Positions 34,696-43,526 of a DNA stretch of 43,526 nt are shown here, one piece after another; positions within the stretch are counted from its first letter, which is position 1, and every line of letters begins with the position of its first letter. The stretch comes from Pseudomonas maioricensis (GTDB taxonomy: Bacteria; Pseudomonadota; Gammaproteobacteria; Pseudomonadales; Pseudomonadaceae). The stretch is taken from assembly GCF_022790535.1 (NCBI RefSeq), contig NZ_LOHG01000008.1, positions 68,146 through 111,671 of the forward strand, in the 5' to 3' direction. The position numbers and the translations under genes were made by a program. A model generated the notes under the pieces. It saw nothing but the letters and a program-made list of their open reading frames with translations. It was not told the origin of the DNA and did not search any database.

Positions 34696-36033
34696 TCAAT
34701 CCACCCAGACTTCAACTCGTCGGTTCTTGATGCGTCCGTCGTCAAGATCGTTGGCTGCCACCGGCATTTCATCACCAAAGCCGACAACTTCCCGTAACGT
34801 CACATTGCTCTTGATCAACTCTCGACGCACCGCCATGGCGCGCAGTCGGGAGAGTAGCTGCGCGCGTTTGGGGTCGCTTTTCGCATCGCCAAAACCCACC
34901 AGCGTGACCCGTTGATCGAGTTTGTCGTGTTGCTTCAGATACTCTGCTACTCGTTTCACGTCGAGCAGCGCCTTGTTATCCAGCGTGGCGCTGCCTTGGG
35001 CAAACCTGAAGTTGACCGACAGCCGTTCTGCTTCGCGGGTCAGTGCCTGATAGTCGCCGGGCATCTGTGCTGTTGCCTGAACCTTGATGGCTTGTACCGT
35101 TTGCGCAACGAATCCGTTTTGCGCAACCACGGCCTGACCCTCGGGACTCTGGGCGAAATTGATCAGCGCGGTCGCCCAGGGTTGATGCGTTTCCACGGGG
35201 AGGTAAAGGTAAAGACGGCGCGATAACGGATAATCTTCTGTCGCAATCAGGCCTACGGTGGGGAGCATGGGCCGTGAGTCACCGTCAGCTACAGCCACGG
35301 CTCTGGAATGACGTACATAGGGCAGGCCAATGAAACCGATGCCGTTACGGTCTGTGCTGACTTCATTGGACAGTTGTTCGCTGGACTCGAAGCGCTTTGC
35401 AGTTGAGGAAAGTGTCTTGCGGTATTTGAGCAGGACAAGTTCTTTGAATGTTTCGAAAGTCCCTGATTGCTCGTCACGGGCATAGAGATGGATTTCGCCT
35501 TCTTTGCCGCCCAATGCCTGCCAGTTTCGGATTTCGCCAGAAAATATACGCGCCAGTTGTTCTGTTGTCAGTTCGCGTATCGGGTTGCCGGGATGCACGA
35601 TGACTGCAACTCCATCGATGGCGATGACCTGCTCGGCTCCCGGGCTTTTCAGGTTGCCGATCTCCGCAAGGTCTTGAACTTCCTTATCTTTGACTGGCCG
35701 TGACGACGCGGCTATATCGGCTTTTCCAGCCTTCAATGCAGCGAAGCCTGTCCCGGAGCCGTGGGCAGCGATTTCGACAATCAGTTTTTTGCCATCAGCC
35801 GCAGTTCCGGTCACCCGGAGTTCGTTGGCCACGGTACCCGTCTCAGTGTGAATATCACGCGCGCCTTGTTTGCGCAGTAGTCCTTCGACAAGGGCAGGGC
35901 CGAGTTGGGCGTCGATGGTATTGGAGCCATGAATGCGCAGCACCGGGTTGTGATCGGGAGGCGAAGGCAGGCTGGCGGTTGCGTCAAGCGCGAGTAATGA
36001 GAATACAGCCAGCAACGAAACAGCGCGCAGCAT
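34696..36033 (-). CDS. PstS-like domain fused to OmpA-type C-terminal domain
   Basis: Exported protein of 445 residues. A signal peptide covers about 1-21 (LLAVFSLLALDATAS). Residues about 30-300 resemble phosphate-binding PstS: RIHGSNTIDAQLGPALVEG, AHGSGTGFAALKAGKADIAA, RIFSGEIRNWQALGG and DEQSGTFETFKELVLL. The last 120 residues are an OmpA/MotB-like peptidoglycan-associated domain (FRFAQGSATLDNKALLDVKR, VTLVGFGDAKSD, NRRVEVWV). The combination suggests a phosphate- or anion-sensing protein tethered to peptidoglycan; family precedent exists, but the role is unclear. Start 36033 has AAGG 8 bases upstream. Confidence 0.85.
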   Translation of the reverse strand: MLRAVSLLAVFSLLALDATASLPSPPDHNPVLRIHGSNTIDAQLGPALVEGLLRKQGARDIHTETGTVANELRVTGTAADGKKLIVEIAAHGSGTGFAALKAGKADIAASSRPVKDKEVQDLAEIGNLKSPGAEQVIAIDGVAVIVHPGNPIRELTTEQLARIFSGEIRNWQALGGKEGEIHLYARDEQSGTFETFKELVLLKYRKTLSSTAKRFESSEQLSNEVSTDRNGIGFIGLPYVRHSRAVAVADGDSRPMLPTVGLIATEDYPLSRRLYLYLPVETHQPWATALINFAQSPEGQAVVAQNGFVAQTVQAIKVQATAQMPGDYQALTREAERLSVNFRFAQGSATLDNKALLDVKRVAEYLKQHDKLDQRVTLVGFGDAKSDPKRAQLLSRLRAMAVRRELIKSNVTLREVVGFGDEMPVAANDLDDGRIKNRRVEVWVD

Positions 36034-36167
36034 GTGCGGCACCTTGAATATCAGGAAAGTGCCGAGAGATTAAGTCGGATTGATTACCGCAATGTGACAA
36101 TTGGGTTCAGTAACATAGTAAGGTGCTCGCTGAGCCCGATGAGTGTTGGTGGCCGAGGCACTGGCGA

Positions 36168-36259
36168 CGTGGGACCGACTTCAGCCGGGAAAGGGCCATC
36201 ACAGGCACTGAAAATCAGTCGCCAGAAGTACCCGCTTCCGGCTGAAGCCGGTCCCACGT
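36168..36259. repeat. REPIN between the PstS-OmpA gene and xthA
   Basis: Arms ACGTGGGACCGACTTCAGCC (from 36168) and its near-perfect complement ending at 36259 enclose about 45 bases. It is the second REP family (GGGACCGGCTTCAGCCGGGA core), typical of Pseudomonas intergenic regions. It fills most of the 252 bases between 36034 and 36285; the remainder shows no other feature. Confidence 0.85.
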
Positions 36260-36285
36260 TTAAATGTGACTAATTCATCGCGAAA

Positions 36286-37098
36286 TCAGCTCAATTCCAG
36301 CCAGATCGGCGCATGATCCGACGGTTTTTCCATGCCGCGCAGTTCGTAATCAACCCCGCCAGCCTTGATGCGTGGCTGTAGGCCGTTGGAGGCCATGATC
36401 AAGTCGATGCGCAACCCGCGTTTGGGCTGATCCTCGAAGCCGCGGCTGCGATAGTCAAACCAGCTGAACTGATCAATCACTTCCGGGTGAAGGTGTCGGA
36501 AACTGTCCACCAGCCCCCAGTTCTTCAGGCGAGCCATCCATTCGCGCTCTTCTGGCAGAAAGCTGCACTTGCCGGTTTTCAGCCAGCGCTTGGCGTTGTC
36601 CGGGCCGATGCCAATATCACTGTCTTCCGGGGAAATGTTCACGTCGCCCATGACGATGAGTGGCTGGTCGTTGCTGAAACGGGTTTCCAGCAAGGCCTGA
36701 AGGTCATTGTAGAAACGCTGTTTGGCCGGAAACTTGGTCGGATGGTCGCGGCTTTCTCCTTGCGGGAAATAGCCATTCATTACGGTAATCGGTTGGCCGT
36801 TATCGTCGGCGAATGTGCCCCAGATGAAGCGCTTCTGCGCCTCTTCATCGTCCGTTTCGAAGCCTTTGTGCATAGCCAGCGGCATTTTGCGGGAGAGCAG
36901 CGCCACACCGTAGTGACCTTTTTGTCCGTGGAAGTGCACGTGATACCCCAACGCTTCAATTTCCGCCTGGGGGAACTGCTCGTCAGAGACTTTGGTTTCC
37001 TGCAGGCCGATAACATCAGGCTGGTGTTTCTCGATCAGCGCCGCCAACTGATGAGGTCGGGCACGAAGCCCGTTGATATTGAACGAAACGATTTTCAT
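36286..37098 (-). CDS. xthA: exodeoxyribonuclease III
   Basis: Exonuclease III family AP endonuclease of 270 residues for base-excision repair, acting in the cytoplasm on abasic sites and 3' blocks. Active-site segments are present in order: [18 protein letters not shown] at the N-terminus, GLQETKV (metal-binding Glu), [24 protein letters not shown] and the C-terminal [11 protein letters not shown] catalytic Asp-His pair. The length is typical. It is transcribed away from the acetyltransferase gene, with 215 bases between the starts. Confidence 0.95.
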   Translation of the reverse strand: MKIVSFNINGLRARPHQLAALIEKHQPDVIGLQETKVSDEQFPQAEIEALGYHVHFHGQKGHYGVALLSRKMPLAMHKGFETDDEEAQKRFIWGTFADDNGQPITVMNGYFPQGESRDHPTKFPAKQRFYNDLQALLETRFSNDQPLIVMGDVNISPEDSDIGIGPDNAKRWLKTGKCSFLPEEREWMARLKNWGLVDSFRHLHPEVIDQFSWFDYRSRGFEDQPKRGLRIDLIMASNGLQPRIKAGGVDYELRGMEKPSDHAPIWLELS

Positions 37099-37313
37099 GG
37101 GCGGGCAGTCCTGGCAAATACAAAAAAGCGATGCTAGCTGACCTGTCGCTTCATCACCAGTGCGGTTAGATCAGTCTGTGCCAGGCGTTGCCGATGGCAG
37201 CCTCTTAGTGTGTTCACGAAGGATATTGGAACTGAGGCAGCAGGCGTTGACTCGAACCCTTTGTACCACCGGAGCGCTGCCGTCCGAGCTGCGCCTTGAA
37301 GAGAGGTTGTTCC
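37099..37313. promoter_or_regulatory. divergent region between xthA and acetyltransferase gene
   Basis: The 215 bases between divergent starts should carry both promoters. I saw only short weak inverted repeats and no firm -35/-10 pair. Confidence 0.3.
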
Positions 37314-37964
37314 ATGCCTGAATCGTCTGCCATCGTGGCTGAAGTTCGTCAGCTCGACAGCGGTTACTCGAGGGAAACCCGCTCGCTGCTGTATCACGCC
37401 TATCGCCACGAACCGGGCTTCGCCTACCTGTTCAATGCTGAACGCAACGGCTTCGATCAGCGCGTCAGAGCGACCGTCCGCGAACTGGTCAAGCAGCATT
37501 TCCTGCAGGATTTACCTGCTATCGGTCTGTTCATCGAAGATCGTCTGGTGGGTGCCGCGCTGATCGCGCCTCCGCAGCGCCGTCTGGGTATCACCGAGAG
37601 TTGGGCCTGGCGTTTACGCATGGTGCTCAGTACGGGGTTTAACTGCACTCGACGCTATCTGGAGTATTACAACGCCGTTCTGGCGTGCCTGCCTTCGGAG
37701 TCCGTTCATGTTCTGCCACTGCTTGGAGTTCATCCCGAGTTTCAGGGCGAGCACCTTGGCGAACAACTGCTCCAGGCCGTGCATAACTGGTGCGCCGAGG
37801 ATGAAAGTTCTCAAGGCATCGTGCTCGACACCGGGAATGCTCGTTACCTTGAGTTCTATAAAAGACAGGGATACGAGGAAATAGGTGAAGTTGCTGTAGG
37901 ACCTATCCGAGAACACGTGTTTTTCCGCCCAAATCCTCAGGTTTCACTGCAAGAGATGGCGTAA
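37314..37964 (+). CDS. GNAT-family N-acetyltransferase
   Basis: Acetyltransferase of 216 residues. The GNAT acetyl-CoA signature reads LLGVHPEFQGEHLGEQLLQA (about residues 138-157), followed by GIVLDTGNARYLEFYKRQGY, the usual beta-5/alpha-4 region. Start 37314 (MPESSAIVAE) has AGAGG upstream; the frame begins at 37296 without better support. Substrate is unknown. It lies 66 bases upstream of tamA on the same strand and may share a transcript. Confidence 0.87.
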   Translation: MPESSAIVAEVRQLDSGYSRETRSLLYHAYRHEPGFAYLFNAERNGFDQRVRATVRELVKQHFLQDLPAIGLFIEDRLVGAALIAPPQRRLGITESWAWRLRMVLSTGFNCTRRYLEYYNAVLACLPSESVHVLPLLGVHPEFQGEHLGEQLLQAVHNWCAEDESSQGIVLDTGNARYLEFYKRQGYEEIGEVAVGPIREHVFFRPNPQVSLQEMA

Positions 37965-38030
37965 AGGTATGAATTTCTTACTTTTTGGCGGGTTCCAGTG
38001 ATAACCGTTGCTCGTGTTAGCATTCGCGCC

Positions 38031-39764
38031 ATGAAGTTTCTTGCAAGGTTTACCAGCGGTTTGATACTCAGTATCTCCACTGTTGCGGCGTTCGCCGACG
38101 CCCAGTTGGAGGTGAGGGTATCGCCTGCCAACTCCGAACTCAAAGCCAATATTGAAGGTTACGTGGGCAGCCCCGGCGAGCGTGATGCCGACAGCCTGCA
38201 GCATTTCAGCATCGGCGCTGAGGAGCAGGCGCAGCGCGCAGCTCAGGCTCTGGGTTACTACCAGGCGAAAGTCGCCAGTGAGGTGAAGACCGGCAAAAGC
38301 AAAGAGCCGCAGTTGGTAATTACCGTTCAGCCCGGCGAGCCGATTCATTTGCGCGATGTCACGGTTCGCATTGAAGGAGAGGCAGCCTCACTCAAGGCAT
38401 TCCGCACGCCCAAAGGTGATGCGCTGAAAAGCGGAGCGGTGCTCAACCATGGTTATTACGAGGATGCCAAGCGCCTGATACAGAATCAGGCGTCTCGCTA
38501 TGGCTTCTTTTCCGGGCGCTTTGTTCAGCAGCGGCTCTCGGTGGATCCGGCAGCGGGTGTGGCAGATATCGATCTGGTTTACGACAGCGGCCCGCGTTAC
38601 ACCCTGGGCAAAGTCAGCTTCAGCGGCGACGCCCCTTTCGATGATGACCTGTTGCGGCGCATGGTGCCCTTCAAGGAAAACACGCCTTATGACTCGGAGT
38701 TGATCGCCGAACTGAATCAGGCGATGCAGACCAGTGGCTATTTCGAAGGCGTCCGTGTGGACGCCACACCGACCACGGCAGTGGGGCAGGAAATTCCTGT
38801 CACTGTTCAGCTAGAAACACGCAAGCCGCGCACCATGGGGCTCGGGCTGGGCTATTCCACAGACGTCGGTCCCCGCGGCAAGGCCAACTGGACCCGTCAT
38901 TGGGCCAACCCTCAGGGCCACAGCTACGGGATTGAAAGCGAGCTGTCTGCACCGCGTCAGAACGTAGGCCTCTGGTATGACATACCGCTGGACCCGCCGC
39001 TGACCGACAAGCTGCGCTTCGCAGGTGGTTACCAATACGAGGAAATCGCGGGTACCGACACGCTCAGCAAATTACTGACGGTTGGCCCTGAGTGGCACAG
39101 CAAGCTGCCCAGTGGCTGGGAGAGAGTCATTTCGCTCAAGTGGCAACGGGAAGAGTATCGCCTGGGCGACGACTCCGGCCTGAGCACGCTGTTGATGCCG
39201 GGCGTCAGCTATTCCTATCTGCGCAGCGACAATCGCATCGATCCGCACAATGGCTATCGCCTACAGTTCGATGCCCAGGTGGCCAAGGAAGGGCTGATGT
39301 CAGATTCGAACCTTTTGCATGGCAATGTGTTGCTCAAGGGGCTGACCACCCTTTGGGATAATCACCGCTTTCTCGCGCGCGTACAGTTCGGTGGCAACGC
39401 TACCAACGGGTATAAGTCGATACCGCCATCGCTGCGTTTTTTCGCGGGCGGCGACCAGAGTGTGCGCGGCTACGACTATCAGACCCTTTCCCCGGAGAAC
39501 TCGGACGGTGACCGTATCGGCGGTCGATACATGGTCGCAGGCAGCCTCGAATACCAATACTCGATTGCGGAAAAGTGGCGAGTCGCGACGTTTGTCGACC
39601 AAGGCAACTCGTTTGACAAGCTCGAATTGCCGAGCCTCAAGACAGGTGTCGGTATCGGTGTACGCTGGGTTTCACCTGTAGGCCCATTACGTCTGGATCT
39701 GGCGCACGCGCTGGACGATGACGGCGGCATCAGACTGCATTTCTCGATGGGACCGGAGCTATGA
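38031..39764 (+). CDS. tamA: TamA, Omp85-family outer membrane translocase subunit
   Basis: Outer-membrane protein of 577 residues. Signal peptide about 1-22 (ARFTSGLILSISTVAAFA), three POTRA domains about 22-260 (RYGFFSGRFVQQRLSVDP and TLGKVSFSGDAPFDDDLLRR lie in them), and a C-terminal 16-strand barrel with FFAGGDQSVRGYDYQTLSP (the conserved lid-lock region, with GYDYQ) and a terminal strand ending MGPEL. Together with TamB it inserts autotransporters and other envelope proteins, or transports phospholipid. I use 38031 (MKFLARF) because the signal peptide begins there; an in-frame GTG at 37998 also exists. The ribosome site is weak. Its stop overlaps the tamB ATG. Confidence 0.93.
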   Translation: MKFLARFTSGLILSISTVAAFADAQLEVRVSPANSELKANIEGYVGSPGERDADSLQHFSIGAEEQAQRAAQALGYYQAKVASEVKTGKSKEPQLVITVQPGEPIHLRDVTVRIEGEAASLKAFRTPKGDALKSGAVLNHGYYEDAKRLIQNQASRYGFFSGRFVQQRLSVDPAAGVADIDLVYDSGPRYTLGKVSFSGDAPFDDDLLRRMVPFKENTPYDSELIAELNQAMQTSGYFEGVRVDATPTTAVGQEIPVTVQLETRKPRTMGLGLGYSTDVGPRGKANWTRHWANPQGHSYGIESELSAPRQNVGLWYDIPLDPPLTDKLRFAGGYQYEEIAGTDTLSKLLTVGPEWHSKLPSGWERVISLKWQREEYRLGDDSGLSTLLMPGVSYSYLRSDNRIDPHNGYRLQFDAQVAKEGLMSDSNLLHGNVLLKGLTTLWDNHRFLARVQFGGNATNGYKSIPPSLRFFAGGDQSVRGYDYQTLSPENSDGDRIGGRYMVAGSLEYQYSIAEKWRVATFVDQGNSFDKLELPSLKTGVGIGVRWVSPVGPLRLDLAHALDDDGGIRLHFSMGPEL

Positions 39765-42700
39765 AGCCTCTGAATTGGCGGCGCTCATTGAAAGTCGCGG
39801 GCCTGGTAATCGTCAGTATTGTCCTCCTGCTGTTTATCACCTTGTGGTTGTTACTTGGGACCGAGACAGGCAGCCGTTGGGCCCTGGCGCGTGTGCCGGG
39901 CCTGCAGATAGAAAACTTCAGCGGTCACCTTGCGGGGCAGTGGCAGGCCGATCATCTGCTCTGGCAGCAAGACGCGACAGGCATTGAAATCGATAATCCG
40001 GCGCTGGACTGGTCGCCCGGCTGTCTGTTGAAAATGACCCTGTGCATTGATCGTTTACAGGCCGATCAGGTTCGCCTGCAGCTGGCTCCGGGTTCGGATA
40101 CCGGGCAAAGCGGGCCTTTTCAACTGCCCGATTTGAAGTTGCCGTTAGCGATTCGTTTGAGCGATGTGCGCATTGGCAGCCTGTTGCTGGATGGCGCCGA
40201 GCAACTAGCCGATGTACGGCTGGCTGCTCACTGGACCGCCGAGGGCCTGCGACTGGATGACGTTCATCTGCGCCGTGATGATCTGGTACTGGATCTGGCC
40301 GGGCTGCTCCAGCCATCCGGGAAATGGCCGCTTACAGCAACCGGTCTATTGAAGTTACCTGACGTTGCCGACCGTGCATGGACCCTCAATCTGGATGTTC
40401 AAGGCAATCTGCTTGAAACCTTGCAGCTCAAAGGAATCAGCAGTGGTTACCTGCAGGGGCAATTGAACGGCGAACTGGAACCCTTGGCGGAACACCTGCC
40501 TGCGCGGTTGAAGATTATTGCCGAACCTTTCAAAGCGGCCGATTCGTTGCCGGACACGTTGCAACTCAACCAATTGTCGCTCGATGCGCAAGGCGATCTG
40601 CAACAGGGTTACCAGTTACACGGAACAGCCAGTCTGCCTGCAGAACAAGGCCCGGTCGCCCTGGTGCTCAACGGGCGAGTCGATGCAAAAGGCGCGGTTA
40701 TCGAGGCCCTCGATCTGAGTGCCGACGCAGAGCATCGTCTGAGCCTTAACGGCATGGTGAACTGGGAGCAGGCGCTGCGTGCCGAGGTGAAAATCGATTG
40801 GTTGGACTTTCCCTGGCACCGGCTCTATCCATTGATTGAAGAGCCTCAGGTGGCATTGCGTAAGTTCACCGGCGAGGTGTCTTACACCGATGGCAAATAC
40901 CTGGGTAACTTCATTGCCAACCTTGACGGCCCGGCAGGCGCATTCAGTCTGGTCAGCCCGTTTAGTGGGGATTTGACCCAGGTATTCCTGCCACAACTGG
41001 AAATGGTCGCCGGGCAGGGCAAGGCCACCGGGCATCTGAACCTGCAGTTCGCCGATGGAATCAGTTGGGATACAGCACTGGATCTGAGCGCAATCGATCC
41101 TGCTTATTGGGTTGCGCAATTGCCCGGTACGCTGGCTGGCCCGTTGCGCAGCAAAGGTCAGTTCAGAAACGAACAGTTAAGCCTGAACGCGGATCTGGAT
41201 CTGAAGGGCAGGCTGCGTGGTCAGCCTGCTGTCTTGCAGGTCAAAGCCGAGGGGGGCGGTGACAAGTGGAATGTGGGTGCGCTTGCGGTGCGCCTGGGCG
41301 ATAACCGGATTCAGGGGGCTGGCAGCTTGCAGCAGCGGCTGCTGGGTCAACTGGACATCAACTTGTTGCGATTGGGGCAGCTTTGGCCAGGCTTGCAAGG
41401 GCAGGTCAAAGGCCGTCTTGATGTGGCCGGGACCCTGCAAGCGCCACAAGGCCAGTTAGCCCTTCAGGGCTCGCAACTGGGCTTTCAGGACAACCAACTA
41501 AAAGCCTTGGCGCTGAATGCCAGGCTCGACAACCGTCAGCGGGCAACGGTCGATATCAAAGGCAGCGGCATTCAGCTTGGCGACAAGCAGTTGGGCACGC
41601 TGGTCGTAGACGCTCAGGGCGATATAAAGCGCCAGCAATTGAAGCTTGATTTGCAAGGGCCGCTGCTCAAGCTGGGTCTGGGCCTGGACGGCAATCTGGA
41701 CAAGGGTAACTGGCGTGGACGGCTTGCCAGCGGTGATGTGCAAACAGGCGGGCAGCGCTGGCAGTTGCAGCAACCAGCGAAACTTGAACGACTGGCCGAT
41801 GGCAAACTGAATTTCGGTGCCCATTGCTGGCTGTCGGGTGCTGCCAGTCTGTGTGGTGAGGACCAGCGTCTGATGCCCGAGCCGCGTCTGCGTTACCACT
41901 TGAAGAACTTCCCCCTGGAAAGTCTGGCCCAATGGCTTCCTAAAGATTTTGCCTGGAAAGGTTCGTTGAATGCCGACGTGCAGCTCGACGTGCCGGCTGC
42001 TGGGCCGAGCGGACAAATCACAGTCAATGCCGGTGGGGGAACGCTTCGCGTCAAAGAGAAGGATCAGTGGCTGGACTTCCCTTACGAAACCCTGGTCCTG
42101 GTCAGCAAGTTGACCCCGAAACTGATCGACAGTCGTCTGGATTTTCAGGGTGCAAAGCTCGGCGCGTTGCAGGTTAATGCGCGGATCGACCCATTGGCAA
42201 AAAACAAGACCTTGAGTGGCGACTTCAGTCTGAACGGGCTTGACCTGTCCATCGCCCGACCATTCGTGCCAATGGTGCAGAAACTCAATGGTCGGCTGAA
42301 CGGCAGCGGTCGATTGTCGGGCGGTCTGCTGGCCCCTCTGGTGAACGGCAACGTGATCCTCAGCGGCGGTGAAATTTCCGGCCCGGAGCTGCCGATAAGT
42401 ATTCAAGACCTGAACATACAGGCGCTGATTGCCGGAGAAAACGTCCAGCTGGATGGTCGATGGAAAAGTGGCGAGGCCGGTAAGGGGCGTTTGACCGGCG
42501 AGTTCGGCTGGAGTCAGGCATTGGTGGTGGACTTGAGTCTCCAGGGCTCTCGTCTGCCAATCACGGTTGAGCCTTACGCCAGTCTTGAAGCTGCGCCCGA
42601 TCTGAAAATATCCATGCAAGGTGGCCGTCTGGGAGTCTCGGGCAAGGTACTGATTCCCAAGGGCGCGATTACCATTCGCGAGTTGCCACCTTCCACCGTC

Positions 42701-43450
42701 AAGCTGTCAGGCGATACGGTGATCGTCGGTCAACAAACCGAGGAGGGCGCGCCGCCGTTGGCGATGGCCATGGACATCGACGTCCAGGTGGGTCAGGAGA
42801 AGTTGAGCTTCACCGGTTTCGGACTGACCGCTGACCTTGCCGGGCGGGTGCATATTGGCGACAACCTCGATACCCGTGGCGAACTCAACCTCAATAACGG
42901 GCGATATCGTGCTTATGGGCAGCGGTTGACGATTCGCAAGGCGCGGCTGCTTTTTGCAGGACCGATTGATCAGCCGTACCTGGACGTCGAAGCCATTCGG
43001 CAGACTGATGACATTGTCGCGGGTATCCGCTTATCCGGCAGCGCAGAGCAACCGACGACTACGGTGTTTTCGGAGCCAGCGATGAGTCAGGAGCAGGCGC
43101 TGTCTTACCTGGTGCTGGGGCGTCCGCTCAACAATACCGGTGAAGACAGCAATATGATGGCTCAGGCCGCGCTGGCGTTGGGGCTGGCGGGCAGTGAGTC
43201 GACCACCGGCAAGCTTGCTAAAGATCTGGGCATTCGTGATTTCGAACTGGATACGTCGGGCTCCGGTGACAAAACCAATGTGGTCGCCAGCGGCAAGATC
43301 ACGGACAAGTTGAGCTTGCGCTATGGCGTCGGGGTGTTTGAACCGGCCAATACCATTGCCTTGAGGTACATGCTGAGCAAAAAGGTTTATCTGGAAGCGG
43401 CGAGCGGGATCGCGAGTTCGCTGGATATTTTCTACAAGCGGGATTTTTGA
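39761..43450 (+). CDS. tamB: TamB, inner-membrane-anchored AsmA-like translocation partner
   Basis: Large protein of 1229 residues. A membrane anchor at about 12-33 (GLVIVSIVLLLFITLWLLLG) is followed by a periplasmic AsmA-like beta-rich groove of repeated short strands (LQGQLNGELEPL, LSLNGMVNW and many similar), and ends with the DUF490 (TamB) domain from about 900 (GELNLNNGRYRAYGQRLTIR, QALSYLVLGRPLN, KLSLRYGVGVFEPANTIALR). ATGA overlaps tamA. It spans the periplasm to support TamA and is implicated in lipid transfer in this protein family. Length is normal for Pseudomonas. Confidence 0.94.
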   Translation: MKPLNWRRSLKVAGLVIVSIVLLLFITLWLLLGTETGSRWALARVPGLQIENFSGHLAGQWQADHLLWQQDATGIEIDNPALDWSPGCLLKMTLCIDRLQADQVRLQLAPGSDTGQSGPFQLPDLKLPLAIRLSDVRIGSLLLDGAEQLADVRLAAHWTAEGLRLDDVHLRRDDLVLDLAGLLQPSGKWPLTATGLLKLPDVADRAWTLNLDVQGNLLETLQLKGISSGYLQGQLNGELEPLAEHLPARLKIIAEPFKAADSLPDTLQLNQLSLDAQGDLQQGYQLHGTASLPAEQGPVALVLNGRVDAKGAVIEALDLSADAEHRLSLNGMVNWEQALRAEVKIDWLDFPWHRLYPLIEEPQVALRKFTGEVSYTDGKYLGNFIANLDGPAGAFSLVSPFSGDLTQVFLPQLEMVAGQGKATGHLNLQFADGISWDTALDLSAIDPAYWVAQLPGTLAGPLRSKGQFRNEQLSLNADLDLKGRLRGQPAVLQVKAEGGGDKWNVGALAVRLGDNRIQGAGSLQQRLLGQLDINLLRLGQLWPGLQGQVKGRLDVAGTLQAPQGQLALQGSQLGFQDNQLKALALNARLDNRQRATVDIKGSGIQLGDKQLGTLVVDAQGDIKRQQLKLDLQGPLLKLGLGLDGNLDKGNWRGRLASGDVQTGGQRWQLQQPAKLERLADGKLNFGAHCWLSGAASLCGEDQRLMPEPRLRYHLKNFPLESLAQWLPKDFAWKGSLNADVQLDVPAAGPSGQITVNAGGGTLRVKEKDQWLDFPYETLVLVSKLTPKLIDSRLDFQGAKLGALQVNARIDPLAKNKTLSGDFSLNGLDLSIARPFVPMVQKLNGRLNGSGRLSGGLLAPLVNGNVILSGGEISGPELPISIQDLNIQALIAGENVQLDGRWKSGEAGKGRLTGEFGWSQALVVDLSLQGSRLPITVEPYASLEAAPDLKISMQGGRLGVSGKVLIPKGAITIRELPPSTVKLSGDTVIVGQQTEEGAPPLAMAMDIDVQVGQEKLSFTGFGLTADLAGRVHIGDNLDTRGELNLNNGRYRAYGQRLTIRKARLLFAGPIDQPYLDVEAIRQTDDIVAGIRLSGSAEQPTTTVFSEPAMSQEQALSYLVLGRPLNNTGEDSNMMAQAALALGLAGSESTTGKLAKDLGIRDFELDTSGSGDKTNVVASGKITDKLSLRYGVGVFEPANTIALRYMLSKKVYLEAASGIASSLDIFYKRDF

Positions 43451-43475
43451 TTGCTGGAAAATCAGAGCGGAACAC

Positions 43476-43497
43476 GCGGGCTGGCTTTAGCCGGGAA
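43476..43497. repeat. REP-like unit after tamB
   Basis: GCGGGCTGGCTTTAGCCGGG starting 26 bases after the tamB stop matches the second REP family (36168, 30507). The window ends 29 bases later, so a partner arm may lie outside. Confidence 0.6.
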
Positions 43498-43526
43498 AGC
43501 GGCTTTTCTGATCTATCAGCCTGGAA

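Overview
The window reads as ordinary chromosomal DNA of a fluorescent-type Pseudomonas (P. fluorescens/P. syringae side of the genus). The basis is the gene order mtlR-mtlEFGKDYZ, the pairing of a sulfite reductase-like cysI with a DUF934 gene, sohB, xthA, tamAB, and two families of short palindromic (REP/REPIN-like) repeats. I see no rRNA, tRNA, CRISPR array, prophage or transposase. Species cannot be fixed from the sequence alone.

Layout. (1) 41-9584, all minus strand: polyol (mannitol/arabitol/glucitol) locus, with an AraC-type activator (mtlR), ABC importer (mtlE, mtlF, mtlG, mtlK), mannitol 2-dehydrogenase (mtlD), xylulokinase (mtlY) and fructokinase (mtlZ). A perfect 25-bp-arm palindromic repeat sits between mtlG and mtlK. 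(2) 9824-10582: orphan cobF between repeats. (3) 10718-22874: a 12-kb signalling island. A single-domain response regulator is coupled to a glycosyltransferase on the minus strand. Divergent to it lie a CHASE3-GAF-histidine kinase with three receivers, a CheR methyltransferase, a receiver-less CheB methylesterase, a receiver-histidine kinase and a single-domain response regulator. Facing these is a two-gene unit of a double-domain KaiC-like ATPase and a PAS hybrid histidine kinase. No MCP, CheA, CheW, KaiA, KaiB, HPt or classical output domain is present. (4) 23157-28896: a dienoyl-CoA isomerase-like crotonase, nudC, a TSUP permease, an SDR, an APH-like phosphotransferase, an SCP2 protein and a histidine phosphatase, suggesting acyl-CoA/lipid metabolism. 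(5) 29090-34624: sohB, a decayed gene remnant with a REPIN, the cysI-DUF934 sulfite reduction pair, a 37-residue membrane peptide, an orphan periplasmic binding protein and a DUF2970 protein. (6) 34696-43450: a PstS-like/OmpA fusion, xthA, a GNAT acetyltransferase and the tamA-tamB envelope biogenesis pair.

How the parts work together. The mtl genes form a complete uptake-to-phosphorylation route: import of polyol, oxidation to fructose or xylulose, then phosphorylation. The signalling island looks like one or two interacting phosphorelays in which receptor-style methylation enzymes (CheR/CheB) probably act on a histidine kinase rather than on a chemoreceptor, with a KaiC-like ATPase next to it. 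This is the most unusual part of the window. All functions are read from motifs and remembered families; no searches were run.
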